A stretch of 64,000 nt of DNA from Bradyrhizobium sp. in8p8 (GTDB lineage: Bacteria; Pseudomonadota; Alphaproteobacteria; Rhizobiales; Xanthobacteraceae). Below the pieces are notes generated by a model, which did no database searches, was not told the origin of the DNA, and saw only the letters and a list, made by a program, of their open reading frames with translations. The stretch spans positions 124,001 through 188,000 of the forward strand of contig NZ_AUGD01000012.1 in NCBI RefSeq assembly GCF_000426845.1, read 5' to 3'. Both the position numbers and the translations under genes were made by a program. Shown here in pieces: positions 1 to 8,315 of this stretch (positions are counted from its first letter, which is position 1; every line of letters begins with the position of its first letter).

Positions 1-1161
1 GGTGCGGGCGTCCTCTCCGCGTACGAAGGGTTCGAGCATCGCCGCCTTCCTCTCATCGGGAATGCCGGGGCCGTCGTCCGAAACCTCGATGACAAGCCGA
101 TCCTCCGATGTTGACAGCGCGACCTCGACCCGGGTTCCGAAGCGCGTCGCATTGTGGACGAGGTTGCTGACCGCGCGGACGATCTCGTCCGGCCGCAACA
201 CGAAGGCGGCCCTGGCGGGGCCCGAATAGCTCACCGCGTGGCCGGAGTCGGTAAACTGCTCGCACACCATCTCGAGCAATGCGGCGACGTCCACAAGCGT
301 CGGCTTGACCGGGCTTTCACTGCGCAACAACGAGAGCACCGACTCCAGCATCGACTGCATCTGGTCGAGATCGCGCACCGTCTGCGTGCGCTGAGCCGGA
401 TCCTCGATCAATTCCGAGCGCAGCCGCAGCCGCGTGAGCGGGGTACGCAGATCGTGGCTGATGGCCGCGAGCATGCGCGTCCTGTCGTTCATCAGCGCAC
501 CGATGCGCTCGCGCATCCGGTTCAGCGCTCTGGCTGCGGACCTGATCTCCTCCGGCCCGTTCTCCGGCAATGGCTGCGATGACTGATTCAGGCTGAAGCT
601 CTCTGCCGCGCGCGCGAAGGCCGACAAAGGCGAGGAGAGCGCCCGACCCGCCCAGATGCCGAGCAGCGTGACGCTCGCCACCAGGAACAGCAGCGTGGAG
701 GTCCAAAGGCCGCTGACGAAAGCTGGCATCTTGGGCGATCCGATCATGGCCTCGAGCACGTCGTCGTTGCCGAGATCGAACCAGAGGCGGTTGTCGTCGG
801 AGGTGGCACCGCGAATGAGGTCGACCTTGCCGGCCAGCGGCGAGGGGACGTTCAGCGGCGACCGCTCCGGCATGGGCGAGGCGGAGACGCCTTCGCGCAA
901 TTGCAGCTTCAGTGCCGGATAGGTTCGGCGGATGTTGTCGAGCACCATGGCGCGCTGTGCTTTCGGCGTGTTGTCGATGATCTCCACGATCAACTCGAGC
1001 TGCTCGACCGGTCTGTCCGTCAGCATCTTCGGCCGGCTGAGCAGGAAATATCCGGCAATCAGGATGTGGATCAGGACCAGCGACACCAGCACCAGCGCCG
1101 CGATCTGGCCGCTGATCCGCCTGAGGCTGAACAGCGCCACGATCTCGGCTGCGCGGCTCAT
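1..1161 (-). CDS. Sensor histidine kinase (partial, 3' end beyond window)
   Basis: Reverse-strand reading frame open from an ATG at 1161 to the window edge (387 codons seen). It has an N-terminal membrane segment at about residues 17-40, a periplasmic stretch, a second membrane segment at about 150-170, a HAMP-like linker, and a dimerisation H-box AISHDLRTPLTRLR with the phospho-accepting His near residue 235. An N-box (VSNLVHNATRFG) and a G1 box (SDDGPGIPDERK) follow. The last part of the ATPase domain is missing only because the window ends. Its ATG overlaps the stop of the upstream response regulator (ATGA), so the two are translationally coupled. The signal sensed is not evident; position after an efflux operon suggests it controls that pump. 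Confidence 0.9.
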   Translation of the reverse strand, partial: MSRAAEIVALFSLRRISGQIAALVLVSLVLIHILIAGYFLLSRPKMLTDRPVEQLELIVEIIDNTPKAQRAMVLDNIRRTYPALKLQLREGVSASPMPERSPLNVPSPLAGKVDLIRGATSDDNRLWFDLGNDDVLEAMIGSPKMPAFVSGLWTSTLLFLVASVTLLGIWAGRALSSPLSAFARAAESFSLNQSSQPLPENGPEEIRSAARALNRMRERIGALMNDRTRMLAAISHDLRTPLTRLRLRSELIEDPAQRTQTVRDLDQMQSMLESVLSLLRSESPVKPTLVDVAALLEMVCEQFTDSGHAVSYSGPARAAFVLRPDEIVRAVSNLVHNATRFGTRVEVALSTSEDRLVIEVSDDGPGIPDERKAAMLEPFVRGEDART

Positions 1162-1871
1162 GCTTCCTCCACCACCGGCGTGAAGATGTAGCCGCCCGTG
1201 CGAACGGTCCTGATCACGGACGTCTCCTGGGTGCGGTCGAGCTTGCGTCGCACGCGGCTGACCAGCACGTCGATGCTGCGACCAAAGTTGCCGCCGGGAC
1301 GGCCGCGCGTCATGCTCAGCAGATTGTCACGGGTGAGGATGCGGCCGGCCCGTTCGCAGAACGCTTGCAGCAGATCGAACTCGGCGCTGGTAAGCGGCAC
1401 CTGCGCGCCCTCGGGGTCGCGCAATTCCCGCAAGCGAAGATCAATGATCCAGCCCTGGAACTTGAGGCGCGTTGCCGTGGGGCCGGCGGCAAGTCCGCTC
1501 GCCTGGCGGCGCAGCACGGCGTGGATCCTGGCAAGAAGCTCGCGCGGATTGAACGGCTTCGGCAGATAGTCGTCGGCGCCCATCTCGAGGCCGAGGATCC
1601 GGTCGAGATCCTCGCCCTTCGCGGTGAGGATGATGATCGGCGTCATGGACTCCATGCGCACCCGCCGGCAGAGGCTCAAGCCATCCTCGCCCGGCAGCAT
1701 CAGGTCGAGCACGATCAGGTCGATGCGGTTCTGCGACAATTGCCGGTCCATCTCGCGGCCATTCGTGGCCGCGTGGACCGCGAAGGAATGCTCGCCCAGA
1801 TAGCGCAGGATGAGGTCGCGGGTCTGCCGATCGTCCTCGACGACCAGGATGTTCGGGGTGCCATTGGTCAT
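1158..1871 (-). CDS. OmpR/PhoB-family response regulator
   Basis: A 237-residue protein from ATG 1871; a longer frame to 1946 exists but adds 25 residues before the conserved receiver start. The receiver domain has the acidic pair EDD near residue 13, phospho-acceptor Asp56 in VLDLMLPGEDG, the conserved TAK triad and DDYLPKPF. The C-terminal winged helix contains the typical LTSAEFDLL and RSIDVLVSRVRRKL segments and ends in RTVRTGGYIF. It lies 90 bp downstream of macB on the same strand and overlaps the kinase start, so it is probably the last-but-one gene of the efflux operon or starts its own transcript in the 90-bp gap. Confidence 0.95.
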   Translation of the reverse strand: MTNGTPNILVVEDDRQTRDLILRYLGEHSFAVHAATNGREMDRQLSQNRIDLIVLDLMLPGEDGLSLCRRVRMESMTPIIILTAKGEDLDRILGLEMGADDYLPKPFNPRELLARIHAVLRRQASGLAAGPTATRLKFQGWIIDLRLRELRDPEGAQVPLTSAEFDLLQAFCERAGRILTRDNLLSMTRGRPGGNFGRSIDVLVSRVRRKLDRTQETSVIRTVRTGGYIFTPVVEEA

Positions 1872-1961
1872 GATCGAACGCGCATCGGGAGTGCCGATCG
1901 TTGGTCGATTTGAGGACGTTTGTCTCGTCCGAAGAACTACGGTCATGGTGCAATCCTACGG

Positions 1962-3926
1962 TCAGTCGCGGCTCAGCGCCACTACGGGATCGAGAAAGGC
2001 GGCGCGGCGCGCGGGGAAGAAGCCGAAGGTGACGCCGATACCGGTCGAGGTCAGGAACGCCGCGCCGATCGAGAGCGGCGAATAGCTGATTTGGAAGTCC
2101 GGCACCGCGATGTTGACGGCAGTGCCGAGCAGGACCGCGATCAGAATGCCCGCGATGCCGCCGATGGACGAGATCAGCATCGCCTCCACGAGGAACTGCT
2201 GGAGGATGTCGCTGCGCCTCGCGCCGACCGCCATGCGCACGCCGATCTCGCTGATCCGCTCCGACACGGATACCAGCATGATGTTCATGACGCCGATTCC
2301 GCCGACGACCAGCGAAATTACCGCGATTGCTGCCACCAGGAATGCCAGCGTCTGCGTCGTGCTGGTAATGGTGCGGCGGATGTCGTCGGTGTTGAGGATG
2401 ACGAAGTCCCTGGTGTTGTGCCGCTGGGTCAGCAGCGTGGTCACCGCGTCCTGCGCCAGATTGGTCGAGATCTCATCGCTGATTCGCAGGAGAATGCTGC
2501 GCAACGCGCGGTCGCCGGTGAACTGAGCCTGCACCGTGGTGTAGGGCAGGTAGACCGAGAGGTTCTGGTTCGAGCCGAACCCGCCCTGCTGCTGCGCGAT
2601 CACGCCGACGATGCGGCATGGCACCTTGCCGAGCCAGATCACGCGGCCGATGCCGGACGTCTGGTCGTCGGCGAAGAAGGTTTTCCTCGTATTGTCGTCG
2701 ATGACCGCCTGCCGCTCGATGTTGCGGACGGCGTCTGCGTCGAACAGGCGGCCCATCGCCAGCTTGGCGCCCTTGACCAGAAAATAGCTTTCGCCGACCC
2801 CGTTCACGAGCACGTTCGACTCGTTGCCGCGATAGCGCACCGTCGTGCTGGTCGACACGGTCGGCGTGACACCGGCGATGAAGCTCTGGCGGGCGAGCGC
2901 GCGGGCATCGCCGAGCACCAGCGTCTTGATCTTGGCGGCGCGGGCGTCGCCGAAATCCTTGCCCGGAAATACCTCGATCGTGTTGGTACCGAGACTTGAG
3001 ATGTCGGACAGCACCTTGCGCTGCGAGGCGTTGCCGAGCGCGACGACGGACGAGACCGCCGCGATCCCGATGATGATGCCGAGCATAGTCAGGAAGGCCC
3101 GTAGCCGGTGCGCGGCCATCGCCACCAGCGCCATGCGGGACGCCTCGCGCAGCCGCCGCAAGGCGCCGGACCAGCCGGGGCGGCTGTCCCATGTGGTGGT
3201 TCGGGCGGCGGGAGCTACGGGCCCCGCCGCGGCCGTGGTCTCCGTGCGGCGATCCGAAACGATCCTGCCGTCCCGCAGCTCGATGATGCGCTCGGCCCGG
3301 GCGGCGACATCGGCATCATGGGTGACGATGATGATCGTCCGGCCCTCGCGGTGCAGCTCCTTGAGAATCTTCAGGACCTCTTCGCCGCTGCGCCGGTCGA
3401 GCGCGCCGGTGGGCTCATCCGCCAGGATGACCTCGGCGCCGTTGATCAGCGCCCGCGCGATCGAGACGCGCTGCTGCTGGCCGCCGGAGAGCTGATTGGG
3501 GCGATGGCCTCCTCGGGCGCCGACGCCCAGCCGTTCGAGCAGCGCGTTCGCACGTATCCGGCGCTCGCGGGCATTGACACCGGCATAGACGGCGGGGATC
3601 TCGACATTTGCGGCAGCCGAGAGGTCTCCGAGCAGATGATAGCGCTGGAAGATGAAGCCGAAATGCTCCCGGCGTAGCGCCGCCAGCGCGTCCGCATCAA
3701 GCTTGGAGGCGTCCTTGCCGGCGACGCGATAGGTGCCCGACGTCGGCCGGTCGAGGCAGCCGAGGATGTTGAGCAGCGTCGATTTGCCCGAACCGGACGA
3801 GCCGATGATCGCCACCATCTCCCCGGCGCGGATGTCCAGAGAGAAGCCGTCGAGGGCCACCACGCTGGTGTCGCCGGCCGTGAATTCGCGCCGGACGTTC
3901 TCGAGCGAGATGATGGAATCGGTCAT
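1962..3926 (-). CDS. macB: MacB-type macrolide/multidrug ABC exporter, ATPase-permease fusion
   Basis: A 654-residue fusion, close to the usual MacB length. The N-terminal ATPase has Walker A GSSGSGKST at residues 42-50, signature LSGGQQQR, and Walker B ILADEPTGALD. A first membrane helix (FLTMLGIIIGIAAVSSVVAL) is followed by a large periplasmic MacB-PCD-like domain, then three C-terminal helices of the FtsX type. The start at 3926 is chosen because it lies one base after the macA stop and begins the conserved ATPase fold; an upstream extension to 4070 would read through macA. With MacA and the NodT-like channel it should form a tripartite, ATP-driven efflux complex across both membranes. The substrate is unknown. 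Confidence 0.93.
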   Translation of the reverse strand: MTDSIISLENVRREFTAGDTSVVALDGFSLDIRAGEMVAIIGSSGSGKSTLLNILGCLDRPTSGTYRVAGKDASKLDADALAALRREHFGFIFQRYHLLGDLSAAANVEIPAVYAGVNARERRIRANALLERLGVGARGGHRPNQLSGGQQQRVSIARALINGAEVILADEPTGALDRRSGEEVLKILKELHREGRTIIIVTHDADVAARAERIIELRDGRIVSDRRTETTAAAGPVAPAARTTTWDSRPGWSGALRRLREASRMALVAMAAHRLRAFLTMLGIIIGIAAVSSVVALGNASQRKVLSDISSLGTNTIEVFPGKDFGDARAAKIKTLVLGDARALARQSFIAGVTPTVSTSTTVRYRGNESNVLVNGVGESYFLVKGAKLAMGRLFDADAVRNIERQAVIDDNTRKTFFADDQTSGIGRVIWLGKVPCRIVGVIAQQQGGFGSNQNLSVYLPYTTVQAQFTGDRALRSILLRISDEISTNLAQDAVTTLLTQRHNTRDFVILNTDDIRRTITSTTQTLAFLVAAIAVISLVVGGIGVMNIMLVSVSERISEIGVRMAVGARRSDILQQFLVEAMLISSIGGIAGILIAVLLGTAVNIAVPDFQISYSPLSIGAAFLTSTGIGVTFGFFPARRAAFLDPVVALSRD

Positions 3927-3927
3927 C

Positions 3928-5157
3928 TCAGGGGCCTCCCGGCGGGCCGCCCGGCATGCCGCGCGATGCGATCTGCTCGTTTGCTTCTCCCGTGACGACC
4001 CGTTCGCCCTCGGAGAGTCCTGACCTGATCTCGACCATGGTGCGGTCGTTGAGGCCGGTCTTGACCTCACGCTCGCTGACCTCGCCGGACGCGTCCAGGG
4101 TGCGGACGGTGCTGCGACCGTCGGATTTGCGCATCACCGCCAGCGCCGGGATGACCTTCACGCGCTTCGCGTCGCCGGTGATGATATGCACTTCCGCGGT
4201 CATGTACGTCCGCAGCGCATAGTCCTTGTTCGGCACGTTGAAGACGCCGATGTAGTAGATTGCCGTGCTGGTCGAGCTTGATGAACTGGACGAGCCCGAA
4301 CTCGACGTCGTGGTCGAGGAGAAGCTCGCGTCGTTCTTGATCGATTCGGGCGCTGGCTCGATCTGCTCCAGCCGAGCCTCGTAGCGATGGTCCTGGTCTC
4401 CCAGTATCGTGAAGTAGAGCGATTGTCCCGGCCGGACCTTGACGATGTCGGCCTCGGAAATCTCGGCCCGCACCGTCATTGTCTCGAGCTGGCCGAGCAC
4501 GACGATGGTCGGCGCGGACTGCACCGCGTTGACCGTCTGGCCCTCCTGCACCACGGTGGCGAGCACCGTGCCGTCGATGGGCGCGGTGATGCGCGTGTAG
4601 TCGAGGTTCACCCGCGCCGTCTCCACGCTGGCTTCGGCGCCTACGATCAGCGCCTCGAGAGCTGCGATCTGGGCGCGGGTCTGCCGCACCGTCGAATCCG
4701 CACTGTCAAAATCGCTGCGCGAGGTGGCGCGCTGCGCCAGTGTCGCCTGCTGGCGCGCGAGATTCGCCTCGGCCAGCACCAGGGCAGCCTCCTTCTCGGC
4801 CTTCTGCGCGCGGTAGTTCTTCAGTGCGGCTTCCGAGTTGCGCAAGTCGTTCTGCTTGGTGACGGGGTCGATCTGGGCGATGACATCCCCGGCCTTGACC
4901 GTGTCGCCGACGCGCACGTTGAGCGCGGTGATCCGGCCCGACACTTGCGCGCCGACGGCCGTCAGCCGCGCCGGCTTGAGAGTGCCGCTCGCGAGCACCT
5001 CTTCCCGCAGATCGCTCACGATCACGGGCGCGGTAATGTAGGACTGCGTCTTGCTCGACGTGCCGAGGAAACGTGTGGCCGCCAAGACGGCGGTTGCGAC
5101 GATGACAATCAGGGCCGCGGCGATTTTCAGGCGCCTGGCGGTGATGATATCAGTCAC
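3928..5157 (-). CDS. macA: MacA-type periplasmic adaptor (membrane fusion protein)
   Basis: A 409-residue RND/ABC adaptor with one N-terminal membrane anchor (residues 11-28), a split biotinyl-lipoyl domain (VSGRITALNVRVGDTVKAGDVIAQID before the hairpin and ITAPIDGTV after it), and a long alpha-helical hairpin at about 105-185. An unusual feature is a Ser/Thr-only tract at about residues 278-299 within the beta-barrel domain. The stop is one base before macB, and the start overlaps the upstream outer-membrane factor gene by four bases (ATGA). The arrangement indicates co-translation of all three pump parts. Confidence 0.93.
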   Translation of the reverse strand: MTDIITARRLKIAAALIVIVATAVLAATRFLGTSSKTQSYITAPVIVSDLREEVLASGTLKPARLTAVGAQVSGRITALNVRVGDTVKAGDVIAQIDPVTKQNDLRNSEAALKNYRAQKAEKEAALVLAEANLARQQATLAQRATSRSDFDSADSTVRQTRAQIAALEALIVGAEASVETARVNLDYTRITAPIDGTVLATVVQEGQTVNAVQSAPTIVVLGQLETMTVRAEISEADIVKVRPGQSLYFTILGDQDHRYEARLEQIEPAPESIKNDASFSSTTTSSSGSSSSSSSTSTAIYYIGVFNVPNKDYALRTYMTAEVHIITGDAKRVKVIPALAVMRKSDGRSTVRTLDASGEVSEREVKTGLNDRTMVEIRSGLSEGERVVTGEANEQIASRGMPGGPPGGP

Positions 5158-6713
5158 TTCACCGTCTCCCGGAAGTGAGGTCCCGTGTTGGTGTCCACGA
5201 TGATGGGCGTCGACGTTTCGACCGGATCGGTCCAGCCGCCGCCGAGCGCCTTGGCGAGGGAAATGTAGTCCTTGGCGGCCGACACCTTGCTCTGGATCAG
5301 CGAATCCTCCGCCGAATAGAGCGAGCGCTCGGCGTCCAGCACGTCGATGAAACTGGCACTGCCGGTCTCGAACAGCGACCGGGATAGTTGGGCGGCCTCG
5401 CGATAGTTCTTCGCCGCTTCAGTCAGCTTGGCCGCCCGCACGCGCTCCTGCGACAGCGACACCAGCGCATTCTCGACGTCTTCGAGCGCGGTGAGCAGGG
5501 TCGAATGGAACGTGGCGAACGCCTGATCGCGCTGCGCTTCCGCGATCCTGACGGTCGCGAGGCGCTTGCCTGCATCGAACACCGGCACCGTTACCGAGGG
5601 CCCCACCGACCAGCTCACGCTGGAATATTTTGCGAGATCGCCTGCGCGCAGCGCAGATGTGCCGACCGAGCCCGTCAGCGACACCGCAGGGTAGCGGTCG
5701 GCCTCGGCCGCGCCGATCTGGGCCGTGGCTTGGGCGAGCTTGCGCTCAGCGCTCGCAACGTCCGGACGGCTGATGAGAAGGTCGGCGGGCAGGCCCGTGG
5801 GGAGCGGCATGCGCGGCGCCGGCACCGGCGTGGGCCGTGCCATCAGCGAAGCGACGGCGTCGGGCGGCCGTCCGAGCAGGATGCCGAGCCGATGGATGTC
5901 GGCCGCGAGCGCCGCGCGGTAGGTCGGAACGTTCGCTTCCGTGCTCGCGGCTTGCGCGGTTGCCTTGGCGAGATCGACGGCGTTGCCGCTGCCGGCCTCG
6001 TACTTGCTGCGGGTGAGCTTCTCGGTGTCGCGCTGCGAGACAGATGTGCGCCGCGCCAGCTCGATCCGGGCCTGGTATCCCCGCGCGTCCACATAATAGG
6101 CGGCGACGTCGCCGATCAGCGTGACGAGGCTGTCGCGCAAATCCTCCTCGGCCGATTGCTGCCCGCGCACCGCGGCTTCAATGTTCCGCTGCGTGCCGCC
6201 GAACAGGTCGAGCTCCCAGCTCGAATCGAAGCCGGCCTGGTGAAGCGTGTAGGGCGCCGTATCGACCACGGCGGAGGCGGAGCCCGCGCTGGTTTTGTTG
6301 CCTGTCACCGAGGCAGAACCGCTGACGGAGGGGAGCAGGCCGGCGCTGGTCTGTTGCACCGTTGCGCGCGCCTCGCGCACGACAGCCTTGGCTTTGGCGA
6401 CATCCGGGTTGGCTTCGACTGCCTGTTCGATCAGCCGGTTGAGTACGGGGTCGCGCAGGCGAAGCCACCAGCGATCGAGCGTAGCGGTCTGGCGGCGCGA
6501 TCGCGGCTTGACGCTCCACTCCCGGGGCATGTCGAGCTTCGGCGGCCCGGTATAGTCAGGCCCGACTGCGCAGCCAGCCAGTGTGCAGCCCAGCAACAGC
6601 GCTGCGCACGCCGATCCGGCGCGCGAGAGGGCGGCGTGCAACAGGGGCCTCGTCGGGCAATGGTCCTCCTCTGCGGATGGCGCGGGAATCGCGTCGGACA
6701 AGTGTGGCTGCAT
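5154..6713 (-). CDS. NodT-family outer-membrane efflux lipoprotein
   Basis: A TolC-like outer-membrane factor of about 519 residues from ATG 6713. A lipobox LAGC lies about 45 residues in, followed by the AVGPDY segment typical of NodT/OprM proteins; two OEP repeats follow. The signal region is long, so a start inside it is possible; the in-frame extension to 6791 looks non-coding. It is the first gene of a minus-strand operon with macA and macB (4-bp overlap) and would provide the outer-membrane duct of the pump. Confidence 0.9.
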   Translation of the reverse strand: MQPHLSDAIPAPSAEEDHCPTRPLLHAALSRAGSACAALLLGCTLAGCAVGPDYTGPPKLDMPREWSVKPRSRRQTATLDRWWLRLRDPVLNRLIEQAVEANPDVAKAKAVVREARATVQQTSAGLLPSVSGSASVTGNKTSAGSASAVVDTAPYTLHQAGFDSSWELDLFGGTQRNIEAAVRGQQSAEEDLRDSLVTLIGDVAAYYVDARGYQARIELARRTSVSQRDTEKLTRSKYEAGSGNAVDLAKATAQAASTEANVPTYRAALAADIHRLGILLGRPPDAVASLMARPTPVPAPRMPLPTGLPADLLISRPDVASAERKLAQATAQIGAAEADRYPAVSLTGSVGTSALRAGDLAKYSSVSWSVGPSVTVPVFDAGKRLATVRIAEAQRDQAFATFHSTLLTALEDVENALVSLSQERVRAAKLTEAAKNYREAAQLSRSLFETGSASFIDVLDAERSLYSAEDSLIQSKVSAAKDYISLAKALGGGWTDPVETSTPIIVDTNTGPHFRETVK

Positions 6714-6849
6714 CGAATTGGCTTGAGACCCATTGGCCTTACCGCGGTACGGGCGGTGCCCATGGCCCTTGGAAGGAAGAAGGAATAGCACGCCTCAATA
6801 GCCGCGCGATCGTGGCCTTTCGGCAGCCCGAATGTTGCTGAATGTAAAC

Positions 6850-7640
6850 AGATGTTGCGGGGCATCACGTCGCCAACAATGCAGGACTTCAGGCCTGTTT
6901 CTCCTACGCGTCAAGCCCTCTTCGAGAAAATATTCCGCTTTACCGAAATTCGGAATCGGCGTATGTGTGGCCCATCCCGGCTCATCCTTGAGGGGCGATC
7001 GTGTGGTCGTCATGTTCGCGAGCCGGGCTTGCGGTGGACGCGGCAGCGTCGTGCACGAGAGGTCAGGGGCAGGGCGGATTGCTCTCCGTGAGCCTGCGAC
7101 CGCGTGCGGACGAGCGGCGCTGACAGATTCGTCCCACCGGTACTCGATGGCAACGTGCACAAGGCCGTCGGAGCCGGTGGGGTCAAGCGAACCGCGCGTA
7201 CGGCAAAACCGTGTGGTCCTGACCGTCGTTGCTACGGTCAAGCGTTGGCGAATGCGGCAGTCGCGTCAACCGGCGCGGCGCCGGTGAATTTCGCTGGGGC
7301 GAGGGAGGCCAGAAGGAACTCGGCTCCCGGGAGAGCGCGGCATAAGCCGTCCGACCATCGCGCAGGGAAGGCCGTGTGTTGGGCTTCACCTGTATGCTGC
7401 TGTGCGGTTTCCTGCGTGCACCTTTTTGCGCAGCAGACCGCGGGTGCCGCCGGCACCCGGCCTTCCCTGCGCCCTCTTGGACGAGAGGGCGGAGAGACCA
7501 AGCAAAGCTCGGGTGGATCAGCCGCGAGAATAAGAAGGCGTGTCTTGCCACCTCACGTTCGCTGTCATCGCCCGGTTCGACCGCACGACCGGTTCCGAGA
7601 CGGCAGCAGCACTTCGCGCTGCATCGCGTCCGGGATAGCG
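6850..7640. repeat. Probable dispersed intergenic repeat, non-coding
   Basis: The 934 bp between 6714 and 7647 hold no convincing gene. All six frames give Arg/Pro/Ser-rich translations without ribosome-binding sites. Several translated stretches (for example GWATHTPIPNFGKAEYFL on the minus strand and APGRARHKPSDHRAGKA on the plus strand) look like the spurious peptides I associate with multi-copy repeats in Bradyrhizobium genomes. A perfect hairpin (8-bp stem, loop GCC) lies at 7441-7459. The assignment to a repeat family is from memory and the limits are approximate. Confidence 0.4.
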
Positions 7641-7647
7641 GGTCCGA

Positions 7648-8019
7648 TCACCAGGAAATCGGAATTCGCTGCATGAATCCGCCCAGGTCCGCATCCGGGC
7701 TCAGCGGCTGTCTATCGAGCGGCCGGTTGTTGTTGCTACGCGCGAACGAAGCACCGGGTGGAAAGGCATAGTTTGTGAACTTCCGCTCGCCGGGCAGCAC
7801 TTCGGTCCCGCCATCCAGCCACGACCGCTTGCTCACATAGATGCGCGTTCGCGGACCGGATTGGTAAGACCGATTGGGGCCGCGCGGACCGTACTCGTAG
7901 ACGGCATTCTGCGTCGTCTGTTGTTGATCGCGCTTGCCGGTGTTTGCGGCATGCGCGGTGAGGGTAGAACTGAGGAGGAGGGCGACCAGCACCGTTCTGG
8001 TCGCGACGAGCGCGTTCAT
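7648..8019 (-). CDS. Small secreted protein of unknown function
   Basis: A 123-residue protein starting at ATG 8019 (another ATG at 8034 is possible). It has a clear Sec signal peptide (VLVALLLSSTLTAHA, cleavage after AHA). The mature part is basic and rich in Asn, Gln, Arg and Pro with no recognised domain and no cysteine. Codon use matches the neighbours. It stands alone beside the repeat region, about 300 bp from the divergent bamA. Function unknown. Confidence 0.6.
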   Translation of the reverse strand: MNALVATRTVLVALLLSSTLTAHAANTGKRDQQQTTQNAVYEYGPRGPNRSYQSGPRTRIYVSKRSWLDGGTEVLPGERKFTNYAFPPGASFARSNNNRPLDRQPLSPDADLGGFMQRIPISW

Positions 8020-8315
8020 CGGCAGATAATCCATGCATGTGCACGATGCCGCCGCCTCTCGCACCGGCGTGGGAGGCTGTAAAGAACTCTGGCGTTGCGC
8101 GATGTTGCTGCGCCCTTGTGCGGACTCGCGGCATGCCCGGCACTCGCATTGCGGTCGTTCGCTCCCGAAAGGCTCGCGCGGTCGGCATGGTGTCCGTATT
8201 GGCGCGGCTCATCCGCCCATCAATTTCAACGACCTGAAACAGTACAGCAATCTGGAAGCCACATCGCGGCCACAGCCGTTTCGTTTCAGAGCAGCAGGTG
8301 CTCTTGAGGTGTGGA

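Noticed and set aside
1920..2999. 359-codon plus-strand frame opposite macB
   Set aside because: Low-complexity Arg/Asp/His product without homology, opposite an intact ABC exporter gene.
7104..7676. 190-codon plus-strand frame in the gene-poor stretch
   Set aside because: Arg/Ser/Ala-rich translation with no start signal; better explained as part of a dispersed repeat.
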